A DNA stretch of 64,000 nt from positions 62,001 to 126,000 of the forward strand of contig NZ_CP175563.1 in the NCBI RefSeq assembly GCF_046097065.1, read 5' to 3'. The DNA is from Syntrophus buswellii (lineage in GTDB: Bacteria; Desulfobacterota; Syntrophia; Syntrophales; Syntrophaceae). The position numbers and the translations under genes were made by a program. The notes below the pieces were generated by a model. That model was not told the DNA's origin, did no database searches, and worked only from the letters and a program-made list of their open reading frames with translations. Below, in pieces: positions 35,930-45,649 of this stretch (position 1 is its first letter; each line of letters begins with the position of its first letter).

Positions 35930-36961
35930 ATGGAAATCGGAATTCTGGGGCTTCCACAGAGCGGGAAGAGCACCCTTTTTGAAATCATGACGGGCGTCCG
36001 CAGCCGGGATGTTCATGGAGAGACATGCGTTCGCGGCCAGGCTTCCGTTCCCGACGAACGGTTTGACCGATTGGTGAAGATCTACAAGCCCCTCCGGGTG
36101 GTTCCCGCCCGGGTGCCTTTCACGGATGTGAACGCCGCGGGCGAAAAGGCATGGGAAACGGTCCGCCAGACGCTCAGCGCCGCCGAAGGCCTGCTTCATG
36201 TCGTGGACGGTTTTTCCGATTCCTCGGTTTCCGCGATGCTGAACCGCTACCGAAAACTGGCCGATGAACTGATCCTCTCCGACCTGGTGGTGGTGGAAAA
36301 CCGCCGCGAGCGGCTGCTGAAAGTGGCGAAAAAAACCCTGAAACCGCCGGAGTCCCTCCACGTGGAGCTGATGCCGCGCCTTCAGGAGCAGCTGGAAGCG
36401 GGAAAACCCCTCCGGGAATTGGCGCTGACAAAGGAGGAGCGCTCCGCCCTTTCGAGCTTTTCCTTCTGGACGCTCCGGCCGGAACTGGTTGTTCTCAATG
36501 TCGCTGAAGATGGATTTCCCAATGTGGACGCCTTTCAGAAGGAGGCCTGCCTGACCGACCCGCTGATGGGGATCTGCTGCGAACTGGAGGCGGAGATGGC
36601 GGGACTGCCGCCTGAAGAGCAGAAGGAATTCCTGGCGGACCTGGGCATGGAAGAGCCTGCCTTCGGGCGGGTGATCCGGGCCGCCTTTGCTCTGCTGGGG
36701 CGGATCTCCTATTTCACCGTGGGCGAAGACGAGGTGAAGGCCTGGGTCATTCCGGAGGGGACGAAGGCCCCCAGGGCTGCGGCGGCGATTCACAAGGATT
36801 TCGAAAGGGGCTTCATCAAGGCGGAAGTCGTCGCCTATGATGATTTCATGGCCTGCGGCGGTTCGCATGCCAAGGCCAAGGCGGCCGGCAAGGTCCGCCT
36901 CGAAGGCAAGGAATATATCGTCCGCGACGGCGATATCATCACCTTCCGCTTTAATGTCTGA
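35930..36961 (+). CDS. Divergent YchF/OLA1-like GTPase
   Basis: 343 aa. P-loop GLPQSGKSTLF (canonical YchF has NVGKST), a helical insertion, and a C-terminal TGS/DUF933-like domain (ISYFTVGEDEVKAWVIPEGT, RDGDIITFRFNV). The G3 region is altered (FTDVNAAG instead of a DxPG form). Probably a YchF paralogue that binds purine nucleotides with altered specificity. It follows dapL by 19 nt, probably in the same operon. Confidence 0.82.
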   Translation: MEIGILGLPQSGKSTLFEIMTGVRSRDVHGETCVRGQASVPDERFDRLVKIYKPLRVVPARVPFTDVNAAGEKAWETVRQTLSAAEGLLHVVDGFSDSSVSAMLNRYRKLADELILSDLVVVENRRERLLKVAKKTLKPPESLHVELMPRLQEQLEAGKPLRELALTKEERSALSSFSFWTLRPELVVLNVAEDGFPNVDAFQKEACLTDPLMGICCELEAEMAGLPPEEQKEFLADLGMEEPAFGRVIRAAFALLGRISYFTVGEDEVKAWVIPEGTKAPRAAAAIHKDFERGFIKAEVVAYDDFMACGGSHAKAKAAGKVRLEGKEYIVRDGDIITFRFNV

Positions 36962-37002
36962 TAACGTCGGATGAACTCAACCAAGATGAGGGAAACATAG
37001 AG

Positions 37003-37626
37003 ATGGGCCTTCTCAACCTGTTGATAAACGATCCGGTGACCTTTGCCCTCCTGGCTGTCCCTCTTCTGTATTCGGTGATCCTGCACGAACTGGCGCACGG
37101 CTGGGTAGCCTGGCGCATGGGGGATCCCACGGCCAAATGGATGGGCAGGCTCACACTCAATCCTCTGAACCATCTGGATCCGCTGGGCACACTCATGCTC
37201 TTTCTTTTCGGGTTCGGCTGGGCGAAGCCGGTTCCGGTCAATCTCGCCAACATTCCCAACACGCGCCGGGGTTTCATCCTGGTTTCTTCCGCGGGGATCA
37301 TTGCCAACATGATCGTGGCGTTTTTTGCCCTGCTGGCCTGGAAGGTTCTGGCGCCTCCGCCGATGGGCAACATCGCCAAGATTCTTTCCTTCCTGGCCCA
37401 GATCAACATCATGCTGGCCGCCTTCAACCTGATACCCATTCCACCCCTGGATGGTTCGAAGATCCTCATGGGATTCGTCTCCGAACAATTTCGTTACACC
37501 CTTTCCCGCCTCGAACCGTATGGATTTTTCATCATCATCGGTCTGCTTTACCTTGGGGTCCTCAACCCGGTGATTGCCTTTTTCCGGTGGATGATTCTGT
37601 TGGTGATCGGCGTGTTCCTTCCCTGA
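37003..37626 (+). CDS. Site-2-protease-like M50 membrane metallopeptidase
   Basis: 207 aa with about five to six hydrophobic segments. Zinc-binding HELAHGW near residue 28 and the downstream PIPPLDGSK motif supplying the Asp ligand define M50B rhomboid-like short S2P proteins. No PDZ domain. Probably cleaves membrane-bound regulators; substrate unknown. It continues the dapF-dapL-ychF-like gene string. Confidence 0.93.
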   Translation: MGLLNLLINDPVTFALLAVPLLYSVILHELAHGWVAWRMGDPTAKWMGRLTLNPLNHLDPLGTLMLFLFGFGWAKPVPVNLANIPNTRRGFILVSSAGIIANMIVAFFALLAWKVLAPPPMGNIAKILSFLAQINIMLAAFNLIPIPPLDGSKILMGFVSEQFRYTLSRLEPYGFFIIIGLLYLGVLNPVIAFFRWMILLVIGVFLP

Positions 37627-37680
37627 GCGAAGGAGCGGGGACTTTTTCTTCTCAAATTCATCAGTAAAGAGGTACTGACC

Positions 37681-39288
37681 ATGAAAATAAAGTATTTGGG
37701 TGCAGCCAGGACCGTCACGGGATCGTGCTTCATCCTGGAAACGGCGGGGCATCGGTTCGCAATTGACTGCGGCATGCATCAGGGCAATCTGGAGATTGAA
37801 AAGAGAAACTGGGATACGGAGCTTTATGAGCCGCAGAAGATCGAGTTTGTTTTGCTCACCCATGCCCACATCGATCACTCCGGCCTGCTGCCCCGTCTCG
37901 TACAGAACGGGTTCCGGGGGCCGATTTTCACGACTCCGCCCACGGCGGATCTGCTGAGGATTCTTCTCCTGGATTCCGCCTACATCCAGGAGATGGAGGC
38001 GCAGTGGAAAAGCAGGAAGCGCCTGCGCTTCGGCGAAAAACGCGTCGGGCCGCTGTACACCCAGCGGGATGCCCAGGCGGTTTTCCCCCTGCTCAAGACC
38101 GTCTCCCATGATCAACCCTTTGAACCCTTTGCGGGGGTGCGGGTAAACTTCAAGGATGCCGGTCACATTCTGGGCTCCTCCTTCCTGGAATTGTGGCTGA
38201 AGGAAAACGGAGCGCCTGCAAAATTCGTCTTTTCCGGCGATATCGGAAGGCCCCGACAATTGCTCATGGAAGATCCCGGGGTCACCGCCGAGGCGGATTA
38301 TCTCTTCCTTGAATCCACCTATGGAAACCGGGATCACAAGAATGAACAGGCCAGCCTCGATGAACTGGCCGAAGCCATCGCCTATAGCTACAACAATAAC
38401 GAGAAAATGGTCATTCCGGCCTTCGCCGTCGGAAGGACCCAGGAAATGATGTACTGCCTCAACCTGCTTTCCCAGGAGGGCCGCCTGCCGAAGGATATGC
38501 CCATCTACCTGGACAGCCCCCTGGCGATCCAGGCCACGGAAATCTTCCGCCGCAATGCCGCTTCCCTGGACGATGAAACAAAGGACCTGATCAAAAACGG
38601 GCAGGATCCCCTGCGCCTGCCCCAGCTTCGCATGACGCCGACGACGGCGGAATCCATGGCCATCAACACCTCCGAGGGGCCGGCCATCATTATTTCCGCC
38701 AGCGGCATGGCCAATGCCGGCCGGATCCGCCACCACCTCCGGCACAATCTCTGGCGGGAAGGGGCCAGCATCGTCTTTGTGGGCTTTCAGGCCGAGGGAA
38801 CCACGGGCCGCAAGATCATTGACGGCGCCAAGAGGGTGCGTGTTCTCAACGAAGAGGTCGCCGTCAAGGCCAGGATCTTCACGATCGGCGGTTTCTCGGC
38901 CCATGCGGGACAGAGCCAGCTGCTGGAGTGGGTGAGCAACTTCCGCAACAAGAATCTGCAGGTCTTCCTGGTTCACGGCGAGTATGAAGCCCAGCAGGTC
39001 CTGGCGGAGCGGATCCGGGAGCGGTTCGGGTACAAGGTGATCATTCCCGAGTATCTGGAAGAAACCCTGTTGAAAATCGGCGAGGAGATTCAGCGGGTGG
39101 AATTCCCGGAGAAGGCGGCGCCGAAAATCGACTGGGCCTATCTCATCGGGGATCTGGAAGCGAGGATGGCGCAGCTGCGCCAGAGAAAGCCGCAGCTTGA
39201 GGCCAAATCCTGGGTGGAGCAGACCGAACTGCGGGATCGGATCCTGGAACTGAACCGCGATCTCATGGAAACCATCTCGGAAATCTGA
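37681..39288 (+). CDS. Metallo-beta-lactamase/beta-CASP RNA-processing exonuclease
   Basis: 535 aa. Starts KIKYLGAARTVTGSCF with the metal motif THAHIDHSG, then a beta-CASP domain (SGDIGRP, ESTYGNRDH, PAFAVGRTQE, SASGMANAGRIRHH, GFSAHAGQ, LVHGEYEAQ). This is the CPSF/Ysh1-like RNase family. It ends with an extra coiled-coil-like tail. Probably a 5'-3' exonuclease or endonuclease acting on RNA. Confidence 0.93.
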   Translation: MKIKYLGAARTVTGSCFILETAGHRFAIDCGMHQGNLEIEKRNWDTELYEPQKIEFVLLTHAHIDHSGLLPRLVQNGFRGPIFTTPPTADLLRILLLDSAYIQEMEAQWKSRKRLRFGEKRVGPLYTQRDAQAVFPLLKTVSHDQPFEPFAGVRVNFKDAGHILGSSFLELWLKENGAPAKFVFSGDIGRPRQLLMEDPGVTAEADYLFLESTYGNRDHKNEQASLDELAEAIAYSYNNNEKMVIPAFAVGRTQEMMYCLNLLSQEGRLPKDMPIYLDSPLAIQATEIFRRNAASLDDETKDLIKNGQDPLRLPQLRMTPTTAESMAINTSEGPAIIISASGMANAGRIRHHLRHNLWREGASIVFVGFQAEGTTGRKIIDGAKRVRVLNEEVAVKARIFTIGGFSAHAGQSQLLEWVSNFRNKNLQVFLVHGEYEAQQVLAERIRERFGYKVIIPEYLEETLLKIGEEIQRVEFPEKAAPKIDWAYLIGDLEARMAQLRQRKPQLEAKSWVEQTELRDRILELNRDLMETISEI

Positions 39289-39307
39289 CGGCGCGATCCT
39301 GCAGGAT

Positions 39308-39880
39308 TTATGGGGCCAGGCGGTATTCGAAGGTCGCTACGATATTCAACCGGGAAAGCTGAAAATTTGCAGGCAGGGGGGCGAAGCGGGGCGTGCGGAC
39401 GGCCAGCAGGGTGGCCTCATCCAGAAGCGGTGATCCCGATGAGCGGATGACGGCCGCGTTCACCACCTCCCCTGTCGCCGCAAGGGAAAACCGGATGACG
39501 GTGGTCCCCTCTTCTCTCAAGGCTTCAGCCTTTTCGGGATAGATCCAGGACTGTTCGATTTTTTCTCTGACCGCCTTCAGATAGGGCTTATAGCGCTGCT
39601 CCCGGCTGTTCAAGTCTACCGTGGCTTCGCGAAAGTTTTTGCGGGAGGAAGCCGGGGGCTTTGCTTCCTGGACGGCCTTCAGGCGGGGTTTGGCGGCCGG
39701 CGGCTTCGGGGCGAGGGCTTTTTTCTCTCGGGCCGCGAACATCTCGCGAAGATCAATGGTCACAACCTGCTGCGGATGTCTTTTCCCCCGCCACTCCATC
39801 AAGCTCACCAGGGACAGGGCGCCAAGGTGAATGATCAGGGAGATCGCGACGGAATAGAGTAGGATTTTGTTTGTGGACAT
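39308..39880 (-). CDS. TonB-like energy transducer
   Basis: 190 aa. N-terminal membrane anchor (about residues 6-28), Pro/Lys-rich periplasmic linker (KALAPKPPAAKP), and a TonB C-terminal domain (IEQSWIYPEKAEALREEGTT, ATGEVVNAAVIRSSGSPLLD). Start 39880 has AAGG 5 nt upstream. Transmits proton motive force to outer-membrane receptors in the family. No ExbBD genes are nearby. Confidence 0.88.
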   Translation of the reverse strand: MSTNKILLYSVAISLIIHLGALSLVSLMEWRGKRHPQQVVTIDLREMFAAREKKALAPKPPAAKPRLKAVQEAKPPASSRKNFREATVDLNSREQRYKPYLKAVREKIEQSWIYPEKAEALREEGTTVIRFSLAATGEVVNAAVIRSSGSPLLDEATLLAVRTPRFAPLPANFQLSRLNIVATFEYRLAP

Positions 39881-39953
39881 GATCGCCTTATCGTTGCTTG
39901 ATGGTGTGAACATAGAATAGGAATTCCATAAAATCAACAGGTGGCTCCGATTC

Positions 39954-40493
39954 ATGAAGAAGGGGGTTGCAGAGCCGGAACGCGGGGGTGAGATTCCATC
40001 CCGCAGCCCGGATTCCGGAACAAAAGAGGATGAGCGGTGGATGGAAATCGCCCTTGAGGAGGCCCGTCTGGCTGCAGCGGAAGGAGAAGTGCCGGTGGGG
40101 GCGGTGCTCCTGTGGCAAAACTCGGTGATTGCCAGAAGTCACAACCAGCCGATTGCCCGTCATGATCCCACGGCGCATGCCGAGATTCTGGCAATCCGGG
40201 AAGCTTCCGAGATCATGAAAAATTACCGCCTGACAGGGATGACCCTCTATGTGACGCTTGAACCTTGCATCATGTGTGCCGGGGCTATCCTGCAGGCTCG
40301 CCTGGCAAGGCTTGTCTACGGGGCGGGCGATCCGAAGGGCGGAGCGGTGTCCTCCGTGTACCGGGTGCTCCAGGACAGCCGGCTGAACCATGCCGTTGAA
40401 GTGACCGGGAACGTTTTGTCGGCGCCCTGCGCGGAAATTTTAAGTGGATTTTTCCAGGAAAAGAGGATAACATCCGGCACGCCGAATGGCTGA
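39954..40493 (+). CDS. tadA: tRNA-specific adenosine deaminase
   Basis: 179 aa. Deaminates A34 to inosine in tRNA-Arg. Zinc motif HAEI with the catalytic Glu, and PCIMCAGAI supplying two Cys ligands. About 25 extra N-terminal residues precede the conserved start (WMEIALEEAR). AGGTGG lies 9 nt before the ATG. Fittingly placed just ahead of tRNA genes. Confidence 0.95.
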   Translation: MKKGVAEPERGGEIPSRSPDSGTKEDERWMEIALEEARLAAAEGEVPVGAVLLWQNSVIARSHNQPIARHDPTAHAEILAIREASEIMKNYRLTGMTLYVTLEPCIMCAGAILQARLARLVYGAGDPKGGAVSSVYRVLQDSRLNHAVEVTGNVLSAPCAEILSGFFQEKRITSGTPNG

Positions 40494-40521
40494 AGATACG
40501 GACTTGCGGACCGAATCTTGC

Positions 40522-40615
40522 GGAGAGATACCGAAGTGGTCGTAACGGGATCGACTCGAAATCGATTTGGGGGTCAAAAGCTCTCACGGGGGTTCGAATC
40601 CCCCTCTCTCCGCCA
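40522..40615 (+). tRNA. tRNA-Ser (anticodon CGA)
   Basis: Acceptor arms GGAGAGA / TCTCTCC, anticodon loop CTCGAAA flanked by ATCGA/TCGAT, a long class II variable arm, T-loop GGTTCGAATCC and an encoded CCA. 94 nt. Confidence 0.97.
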
Positions 40616-40771
40616 ATCATTCCCGATCCGGATTTCAGAACGGCGGGAGAGCCCATAGCGGCGCCGTAAACACCGTGATCCGAAAGAAGCGATGTGATCT
40701 GAAAAAGTGGTGGTGTTTTTTCTGCTTTTCTGTTAGGGAGCTTGCGTCATTTTTCAGCGGCTGTTTTTTGA

Positions 40772-40865
<94 letters not shown>

Positions 40866-40935
40866 GTTTCTTCCTCTGGAATTGGTTGTCCGCCCGCCGC
40901 GAAGAAGGTTTCTGGACGGGATTCTCAGGGATATA

Positions 40936-41037
40936 GATAGCCGGGCCCCGTGCAACGATGGCGTGTGAACCCCGTCAGGTCCGGAAGGAAGCAGCGGTAG
41001 CAATGTCCAGCGTGTGCTGCGGATCAGCCTGGCTATC
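40936..41037 (+). ncRNA. ffs: Signal recognition particle RNA (4.5S type)
   Basis: The SRP domain IV signature GTCAGGTCCGGAAGGAAGCA is present, followed by the complementary arm; the ends GATAGCC / GGCTATC pair. A run of T residues directly after (41038 on) is a terminator tail. Short bacterial form without an Alu domain. Location just ahead of dnaX is a common arrangement. Confidence 0.96.
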
Positions 41038-41250
41038 TTTTTTTTTTCAGCTAAAAGCGGCCGCCCGCAAGTTCCCAGGTCCAGAATGTGCCACCCCGGT
41101 TCTTTTGTCGGAGTTTTTCTGATAATCTTTGTCCTTCCAGTGATATTGTGAGAGTGCCGGCAGGAACACCTGCTCTTCCGTCTTGAGAATTCCCCCGTTC
41201 CGAAGAGGGGTCGGCAAATTCTTCGGATAGTGTTCTCCTTCGGAGTCGTT

Positions 41251-42972
41251 ATGGATTACCTCGTTTTAGCCCGGAAATGGCGGCCCCAGGTCTTCGAGGA
41301 CGTGGTGGGGCAGCCTCACGTGGTCCAGACCCTGAAAAATGCCATCCGCCAGGACCGCATTGCCCACGCCTTCCTCTTCAGCGGACCGCGGGGTGTGGGA
41401 AAGACCTCCGTCGCCCGCATTCTGGCCAAGGCCATCAACTGTGAACAGGGTCCGTCGGATATACCCTGCAACACCTGCACGAACTGCCGGGAAATCACGG
41501 AAGGCGTTTCCCTTGACGTCCGGGAGATCGATGGCGCCTCCAACCGGGGGATCGACGAAATTCGCGAACTCCGCGAACGGATCCGGTTCCTGCCCGTCTC
41601 CTGCCGCTATAAAGTCTACATTATCGACGAAGTGCACATGCTCACCCGGGAGGCCTTCAACGCCCTCCTGAAGACCCTGGAGGAGCCCCCGGCACACGTT
41701 GTCTTCATGTTTGCCACGACGGAAACCCACAAAGTTCCGGCGACCATTCTTTCCCGCTGCCAGAACTTCGAATTCCGCCGCCTTGCTCTGCGCCAGATCG
41801 TGGAGCAATTGAGAAAGATTTCGGACGCCGAAAAAATCGAAGTCAGTGACACGGCCCTTGCCTGGATTGCCGAAGCGGGAGACGGCAGCATGAGGGATTC
41901 CGAGAGCATCTTCGACCAGGTGATTTCTTATGCCGGGACGACGATCGGGGATGAGGCGGTCGAGGACCTGCTCGGCAGGACCGATCGCCGGTTCCTCTTT
42001 CAGCTTTCCGAGGCGGTCCTGCACCGCGATGCGGGGCAGTGCCTGAAGATCATTGACGAGGGATATTACGCAGGCCTGGACATGACCTATTTTTACCAGC
42101 TTCTGCTGCGGCACTTCCGCAATCTTCTCCTGGTCCGGATCGTCGGGCGGAAACAGGAGCTTCTGGACATCTCCGGAAGCGATCTGGAGAGGCTCGAGGC
42201 GCAGGCGGCGGAGGTTTCCCGGGAGACCCTGCGGCAGCTTCTGGATATCCTCCTGGCTGAGGAGGAAAACGTCCGCCGGAGCCGCAACCCCCGCTTGAAC
42301 CTCGAGACGATCGTCTGCAGAATGGCCGCCCTGCCGCCCGCTTTTCCCCTGGCGGAAGTCCTTGCCCGCATGGAGGAGTTGGAAGCCCGCCTGGCAGCTT
42401 CACCGCCGCTGCGCTCTGAGGGGAGTGGGCAGGCGGACCCGCCGGTGACCGGGGAGCGCACACTGGACCTGCCGGCAGTCCCGACGAAGGTGGAATCCGT
42501 TAAGGAGCCGGTCCCGGAGTTGAAGGAGCCATCCCGGGGGCAGGCGAAACCGGAGGACGTCTGGGGAAATTTCAAGAACCACGTGAAAAAGCATTCGGTG
42601 CCCTTGGCTTCGCAGATTGAGCAGGGCGAATACCTGGGCTGTCAAAACGGCAAGCTGCGGATCGGATTTCGCAACCACATGTTTTTCGAGGCCATCAATG
42701 ACTCGGCGCAGAAGAACCGTCTGAACGAGATTGCCGGCTCTTTTTTCCAGTCCGGCGTGATGGTGGAGATCGAGTCCCTGGAGCCGGAACCGGGCAGCCG
42801 GGGTGCTGAAAAAATATCGGAGGCCATGATCCGCAAAAACTCCATAGAGGAAATTCGGCGGGAGGCCCTGAATCATCCTCTGCTGCAAAAGGTCATGAGC
42901 GTATTTGAAGGCGCGGAAGTTCAGGAGGTCAAGGTCCGAACCCCCGCCAAGCAGCCCCCGGAACAGGGGTGA
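41251..42972 (+). CDS. dnaX: DNA polymerase III subunits gamma/tau
   Basis: 573 aa. Clamp-loader AAA+ ATPase: Walker A GPRGVGKTS, zinc module with four Cys (CEQGPSDIPCNTCTNC), DEVHMLT Walker B, SRC sensor. The C-terminal 200 residues form the tau-like extension. Start 41251 has GGAG 5 nt upstream. It heads the classical dnaX-ybaB-recR string. Confidence 0.97.
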   Translation: MDYLVLARKWRPQVFEDVVGQPHVVQTLKNAIRQDRIAHAFLFSGPRGVGKTSVARILAKAINCEQGPSDIPCNTCTNCREITEGVSLDVREIDGASNRGIDEIRELRERIRFLPVSCRYKVYIIDEVHMLTREAFNALLKTLEEPPAHVVFMFATTETHKVPATILSRCQNFEFRRLALRQIVEQLRKISDAEKIEVSDTALAWIAEAGDGSMRDSESIFDQVISYAGTTIGDEAVEDLLGRTDRRFLFQLSEAVLHRDAGQCLKIIDEGYYAGLDMTYFYQLLLRHFRNLLLVRIVGRKQELLDISGSDLERLEAQAAEVSRETLRQLLDILLAEEENVRRSRNPRLNLETIVCRMAALPPAFPLAEVLARMEELEARLAASPPLRSEGSGQADPPVTGERTLDLPAVPTKVESVKEPVPELKEPSRGQAKPEDVWGNFKNHVKKHSVPLASQIEQGEYLGCQNGKLRIGFRNHMFFEAINDSAQKNRLNEIAGSFFQSGVMVEIESLEPEPGSRGAEKISEAMIRKNSIEEIRREALNHPLLQKVMSVFEGAEVQEVKVRTPAKQPPEQG

Positions 42973-43017
42973 GGAGGAGAAGTGTTTTATTCAAAGAGGA
43001 TAAGGAGGTAAAACTCA

Positions 43018-43332
43018 TTGGCGGCAAATTTTGGAAACATTATGAAACAGGCCAAGATGCTTCAGGAAAAGATGGCCCGTCTCCAGGAAGATCTTGCATC
43101 CCGCACCGTGGAGGCCACGGCGGGCGGAGGGATGGTTTCGGTTACGGTAAACGGTCGCTTTGAAGTCGTTTCCTTGAAAATCGAGAAAGAGGTGGTCAAT
43201 TCCGAGGACGTGGAGATGCTGCAGGACCTGATTGTGGCCGCTGTCAACGAGGGCGTCCGCAAGGCCCAGGAGATGACCTCCTCGGAAATGGCCAAGCTGA
43301 CCGGGGGCATGAGCATTCCCGGGCTGATGTAG
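43018..43332 (+). CDS. YbaB/EbfC nucleoid-associated protein
   Basis: 104 aa, DNA-binding homodimer of the YbaB family: MKQAKMLQEKMARLQEDL and VTVNGRFEVVSLKIE. A TTG start at 43018 is set by AAGGAGG 9 nt upstream; the first ATG would remove the conserved N-terminus. Between dnaX and recR as in most bacteria. Confidence 0.95.
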   Translation: MAANFGNIMKQAKMLQEKMARLQEDLASRTVEATAGGGMVSVTVNGRFEVVSLKIEKEVVNSEDVEMLQDLIVAAVNEGVRKAQEMTSSEMAKLTGGMSIPGLM

Positions 43333-43348
43333 GAGGGGCGGTTCCGGC

Positions 43349-43960
43349 ATGGCAGGTTACGCCCTTCCCATTAAGCGCCTGATTGCGGAGCTGGGGAAAC
43401 TTCCGGGGATCGGGGAAAAGACAGCGACACGACTGGCGATGCATATCCTGAGAGCCCCGGAAGACGACGCCCGGGGACTTGCAGACAGCATTGCCGATGT
43501 GCGGAATACAATCCGCTTCTGCAGCGTCTGCTACAATTTTGCCGAGGCCGAACTGTGCAATATCTGCCGCGACTCCGCACGGGATTCCAGCCTGATCTGT
43601 GTCGTGGAAGATCCGGACGCCCTGATGGCGATCGAGGAAAGCGGGAGTTATTCCGGGACGTACCATGTCCTCCACGGAGCCCTTTCGCCCCTGGACGGCA
43701 TCGGGCCGGAACAGCTCCATCTGCGGGAGCTGGTCGACCGGGTGCGGGAGCACTCGGTTCGCGAGGTCATCCTGGCCACGAATCCCAACGTCTCCGGCGA
43801 ATCAACGGCGCTCCTGATCGCCCGGATGATCGGGAAGCTGGATGTCCCGGTGACCCGCATCGCCCAGGGGGTGCCGATGGGCGGTGATCTCCGTTATCTG
43901 GATCGGATGACCCTGTCCAAATCCCTGGAATTCCGCAGGGGCATGGAAAAGGAGCCGTAA
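43349..43960 (+). CDS. recR: Recombination mediator protein RecR
   Basis: 203 aa. Helix-hairpin-helix LGKLPGIGEKTATRLA, zinc finger with four Cys (CSVCYN, CNIC), Toprim domain (VVEDPDAL) and the C-terminal QGVPMGGDLRYLD Walker-like motif. Starts 17 nt after ybaB. Loads RecA at gaps. Confidence 0.97.
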   Translation: MAGYALPIKRLIAELGKLPGIGEKTATRLAMHILRAPEDDARGLADSIADVRNTIRFCSVCYNFAEAELCNICRDSARDSSLICVVEDPDALMAIEESGSYSGTYHVLHGALSPLDGIGPEQLHLRELVDRVREHSVREVILATNPNVSGESTALLIARMIGKLDVPVTRIAQGVPMGGDLRYLDRMTLSKSLEFRRGMEKEP

Positions 43961-43991
43961 GGGCTCCACCAATTCAGAATCAGAAGGAAGG

Positions 43992-44843
43992 ATGAGACGG
44001 GTGCGAGAGATTTCCGCTGGAACCGTGACCGAGACATTGCGGGACCTCTTTATTGCCGCTAACCTTGAAATGGGCCGGGACATGCAGGATGCCCTGGCCA
44101 AGGCGGCGGAGGAGGAGGAATCGCCTCTCGGGCGCTACGTTCTGCAGAAGATTCTTGAAAACATGGACGTCGCCAGGAAGGAAAGCCTGCCGCTCTGCCA
44201 GGACACGGGGCTGGCTGTCGTTTTCGCGGAGATGGGCCAGGAGGTTCACATCGTGGGGGGCGACTTTCAGGCAGCCGTTCAGGAGGGGGTCCGTCAGGCC
44301 TACCGGGAGGGCTATCTCCGCAAATCCCTCTGCGATCCCCTCTCGCGGCGGAACACGGGGGACAACACCCCGGCGGTGATTTTCACCGAGGTGGTTCCCG
44401 GCGACCGGCTCAAACTGATCGCGATGCCGAAAGGCGGCGGCAGCGAGAATATGAGCTGCAGCGCCATGCTGGTTCCCGCCGAAGGGAAAGCCGGGATTGT
44501 CGATCATGTGGTGGCCTGTGTCCGCAAAGCCGGCTCCAATCCCTGTCCGCCTGTGTTGGTCGGGGTGGGTATCGGGGGATCCCTGGAGATGTCCGGCGTC
44601 CTGGCTAAAAAAGCCCTCCTTCGGCCTCTCGGGACGGCCAATGCCCATGACGAGCGCCTGGCTGCCATGGAGCGGGAAATCCTGGAAGGGGTCAATCGAT
44701 TGGGGATAGGGCCCCAGGGATATGGGGGGCGCGTAACCGCCCTGGCGGTTCACATGGAAATGATGCCCTGCCACATCGCCAGCCTGCCCGTTACGGTCAA
44801 TATCCAGTGCCATGTGGCGCGGCACAGGGAGGCGGTGCTCTGA
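43992..44843 (+). CDS. Class I fumarate hydratase, alpha subunit
   Basis: 283 aa. Fe-S hydro-lyase domain: LPLCQDTGLAVVF with a cluster Cys, GGGSENMSCSAML, and GIGGSLEMSGVLAKKALL. Oxygen-sensitive [4Fe-4S] fumarase split in two subunits, typical of anaerobes; tartrate dehydratase is a close alternative. The ATG at 43992 is near AAGGAAGG; a GTG 9 nt on is possible. The beta gene follows 1 nt after the stop. Confidence 0.9.
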   Translation: MRRVREISAGTVTETLRDLFIAANLEMGRDMQDALAKAAEEEESPLGRYVLQKILENMDVARKESLPLCQDTGLAVVFAEMGQEVHIVGGDFQAAVQEGVRQAYREGYLRKSLCDPLSRRNTGDNTPAVIFTEVVPGDRLKLIAMPKGGGSENMSCSAMLVPAEGKAGIVDHVVACVRKAGSNPCPPVLVGVGIGGSLEMSGVLAKKALLRPLGTANAHDERLAAMEREILEGVNRLGIGPQGYGGRVTALAVHMEMMPCHIASLPVTVNIQCHVARHREAVL

Positions 44844-44844
44844 A

Positions 44845-45405
44845 ATGACGAGCGAGCCGATCCGCCTGGAAACGCCTTTGAATGACGAACTCTGTGAACG
44901 CCTCTCCGTTGGGGATCGGGTCCTGCTCAGCGGGGTCGTCTACACCGGACGGGATGCGGCCCACCACCGCCTGTGCGACGCCGCGGTGCGGGGAGAGCCT
45001 CTGCCCTTTCCGGTCCAGGGCGCCGTGATCTTCTATGCGGGTCCGGCTCCGGCGAAGCCGGGGGCGGTAACCGGGTCCATCGGCCCGACAACCAGCTACC
45101 GCATGGATCCGTTTGCGCCGCGCCTGATGGCCCTGGGTTTGAAGGGGATGATCGGCAAGGGGCGGCGTTCGCCGGAAGTCGTATCCGCGATGAAGCAGTA
45201 CAAGGCGGTCTATTTCGGAGCCATCGGCGGGATTGCGGCGCTGACGGCCCGCTGCATCCGGGAATCCGCCGTAGTGGCCTATGAGGACCTCGGTCCCGAG
45301 GCGATCTTCCGTCTGGTTGTCTTCGAGCTTCCCCTGGTGGTGATCAACGATACGAAGGGAAGGGACCTTTATGACGAAGCCCTGAAAACCTACTCCCGGA
45401 CTTGA
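44845..45405 (+). CDS. Class I fumarate hydratase, beta subunit
   Basis: 186 aa. C-terminal Fe-S hydro-lyase domain: GDRVLLSGVVYTGRDAAHHR, GPTTSYRMDPFAPRL, MIGKGRRSPEV, and YFGAIGGIAAL. Pairs with the alpha subunit gene directly upstream. It lacks the alpha cysteines, as expected for the beta half. Confidence 0.92.
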   Translation: MTSEPIRLETPLNDELCERLSVGDRVLLSGVVYTGRDAAHHRLCDAAVRGEPLPFPVQGAVIFYAGPAPAKPGAVTGSIGPTTSYRMDPFAPRLMALGLKGMIGKGRRSPEVVSAMKQYKAVYFGAIGGIAALTARCIRESAVVAYEDLGPEAIFRLVVFELPLVVINDTKGRDLYDEALKTYSRT

Positions 45406-45548
45406 AACGCGTCTTCCCTTGTGCAAAAAAGAAAAAATAATTCGAAAATTATCACACCAAAAGAATCAATAGTCAAACTATAGTTGTATCTTGATCAAAA
45501 AACAGCTATATAACAGACTGTTGCAATGTCAACTTCCGCAAATAAAGA

Positions 45549-45576
45549 TTGACAACAAATCGTTTTTTTATAATAA
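45549..45576 (+). promoter_or_regulatory. Promoter of the 2-oxoacid oxidoreductase operon
   Basis: TTGACA (45549-45554), 16-nt spacer, TAATAA (45571-45576; an overlapping TATAAT at 45569 gives a 14-nt spacer). It sits in a strikingly AT-rich 240-bp gap ahead of porC. Confidence 0.65.
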
Positions 45577-45649
45577 GCATGGGCGCTGAAACACGTTCCA
45601 CAACGAATAAATTCCTTTTGTTCGCGAACACAACCCCGGAGAAGATTCA

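Noticed and set aside
36835..38976. 713-codon minus-strand frame
   Set aside because: Runs antisense across the M50 protease and beta-CASP nuclease genes; translation has no recognisable family.
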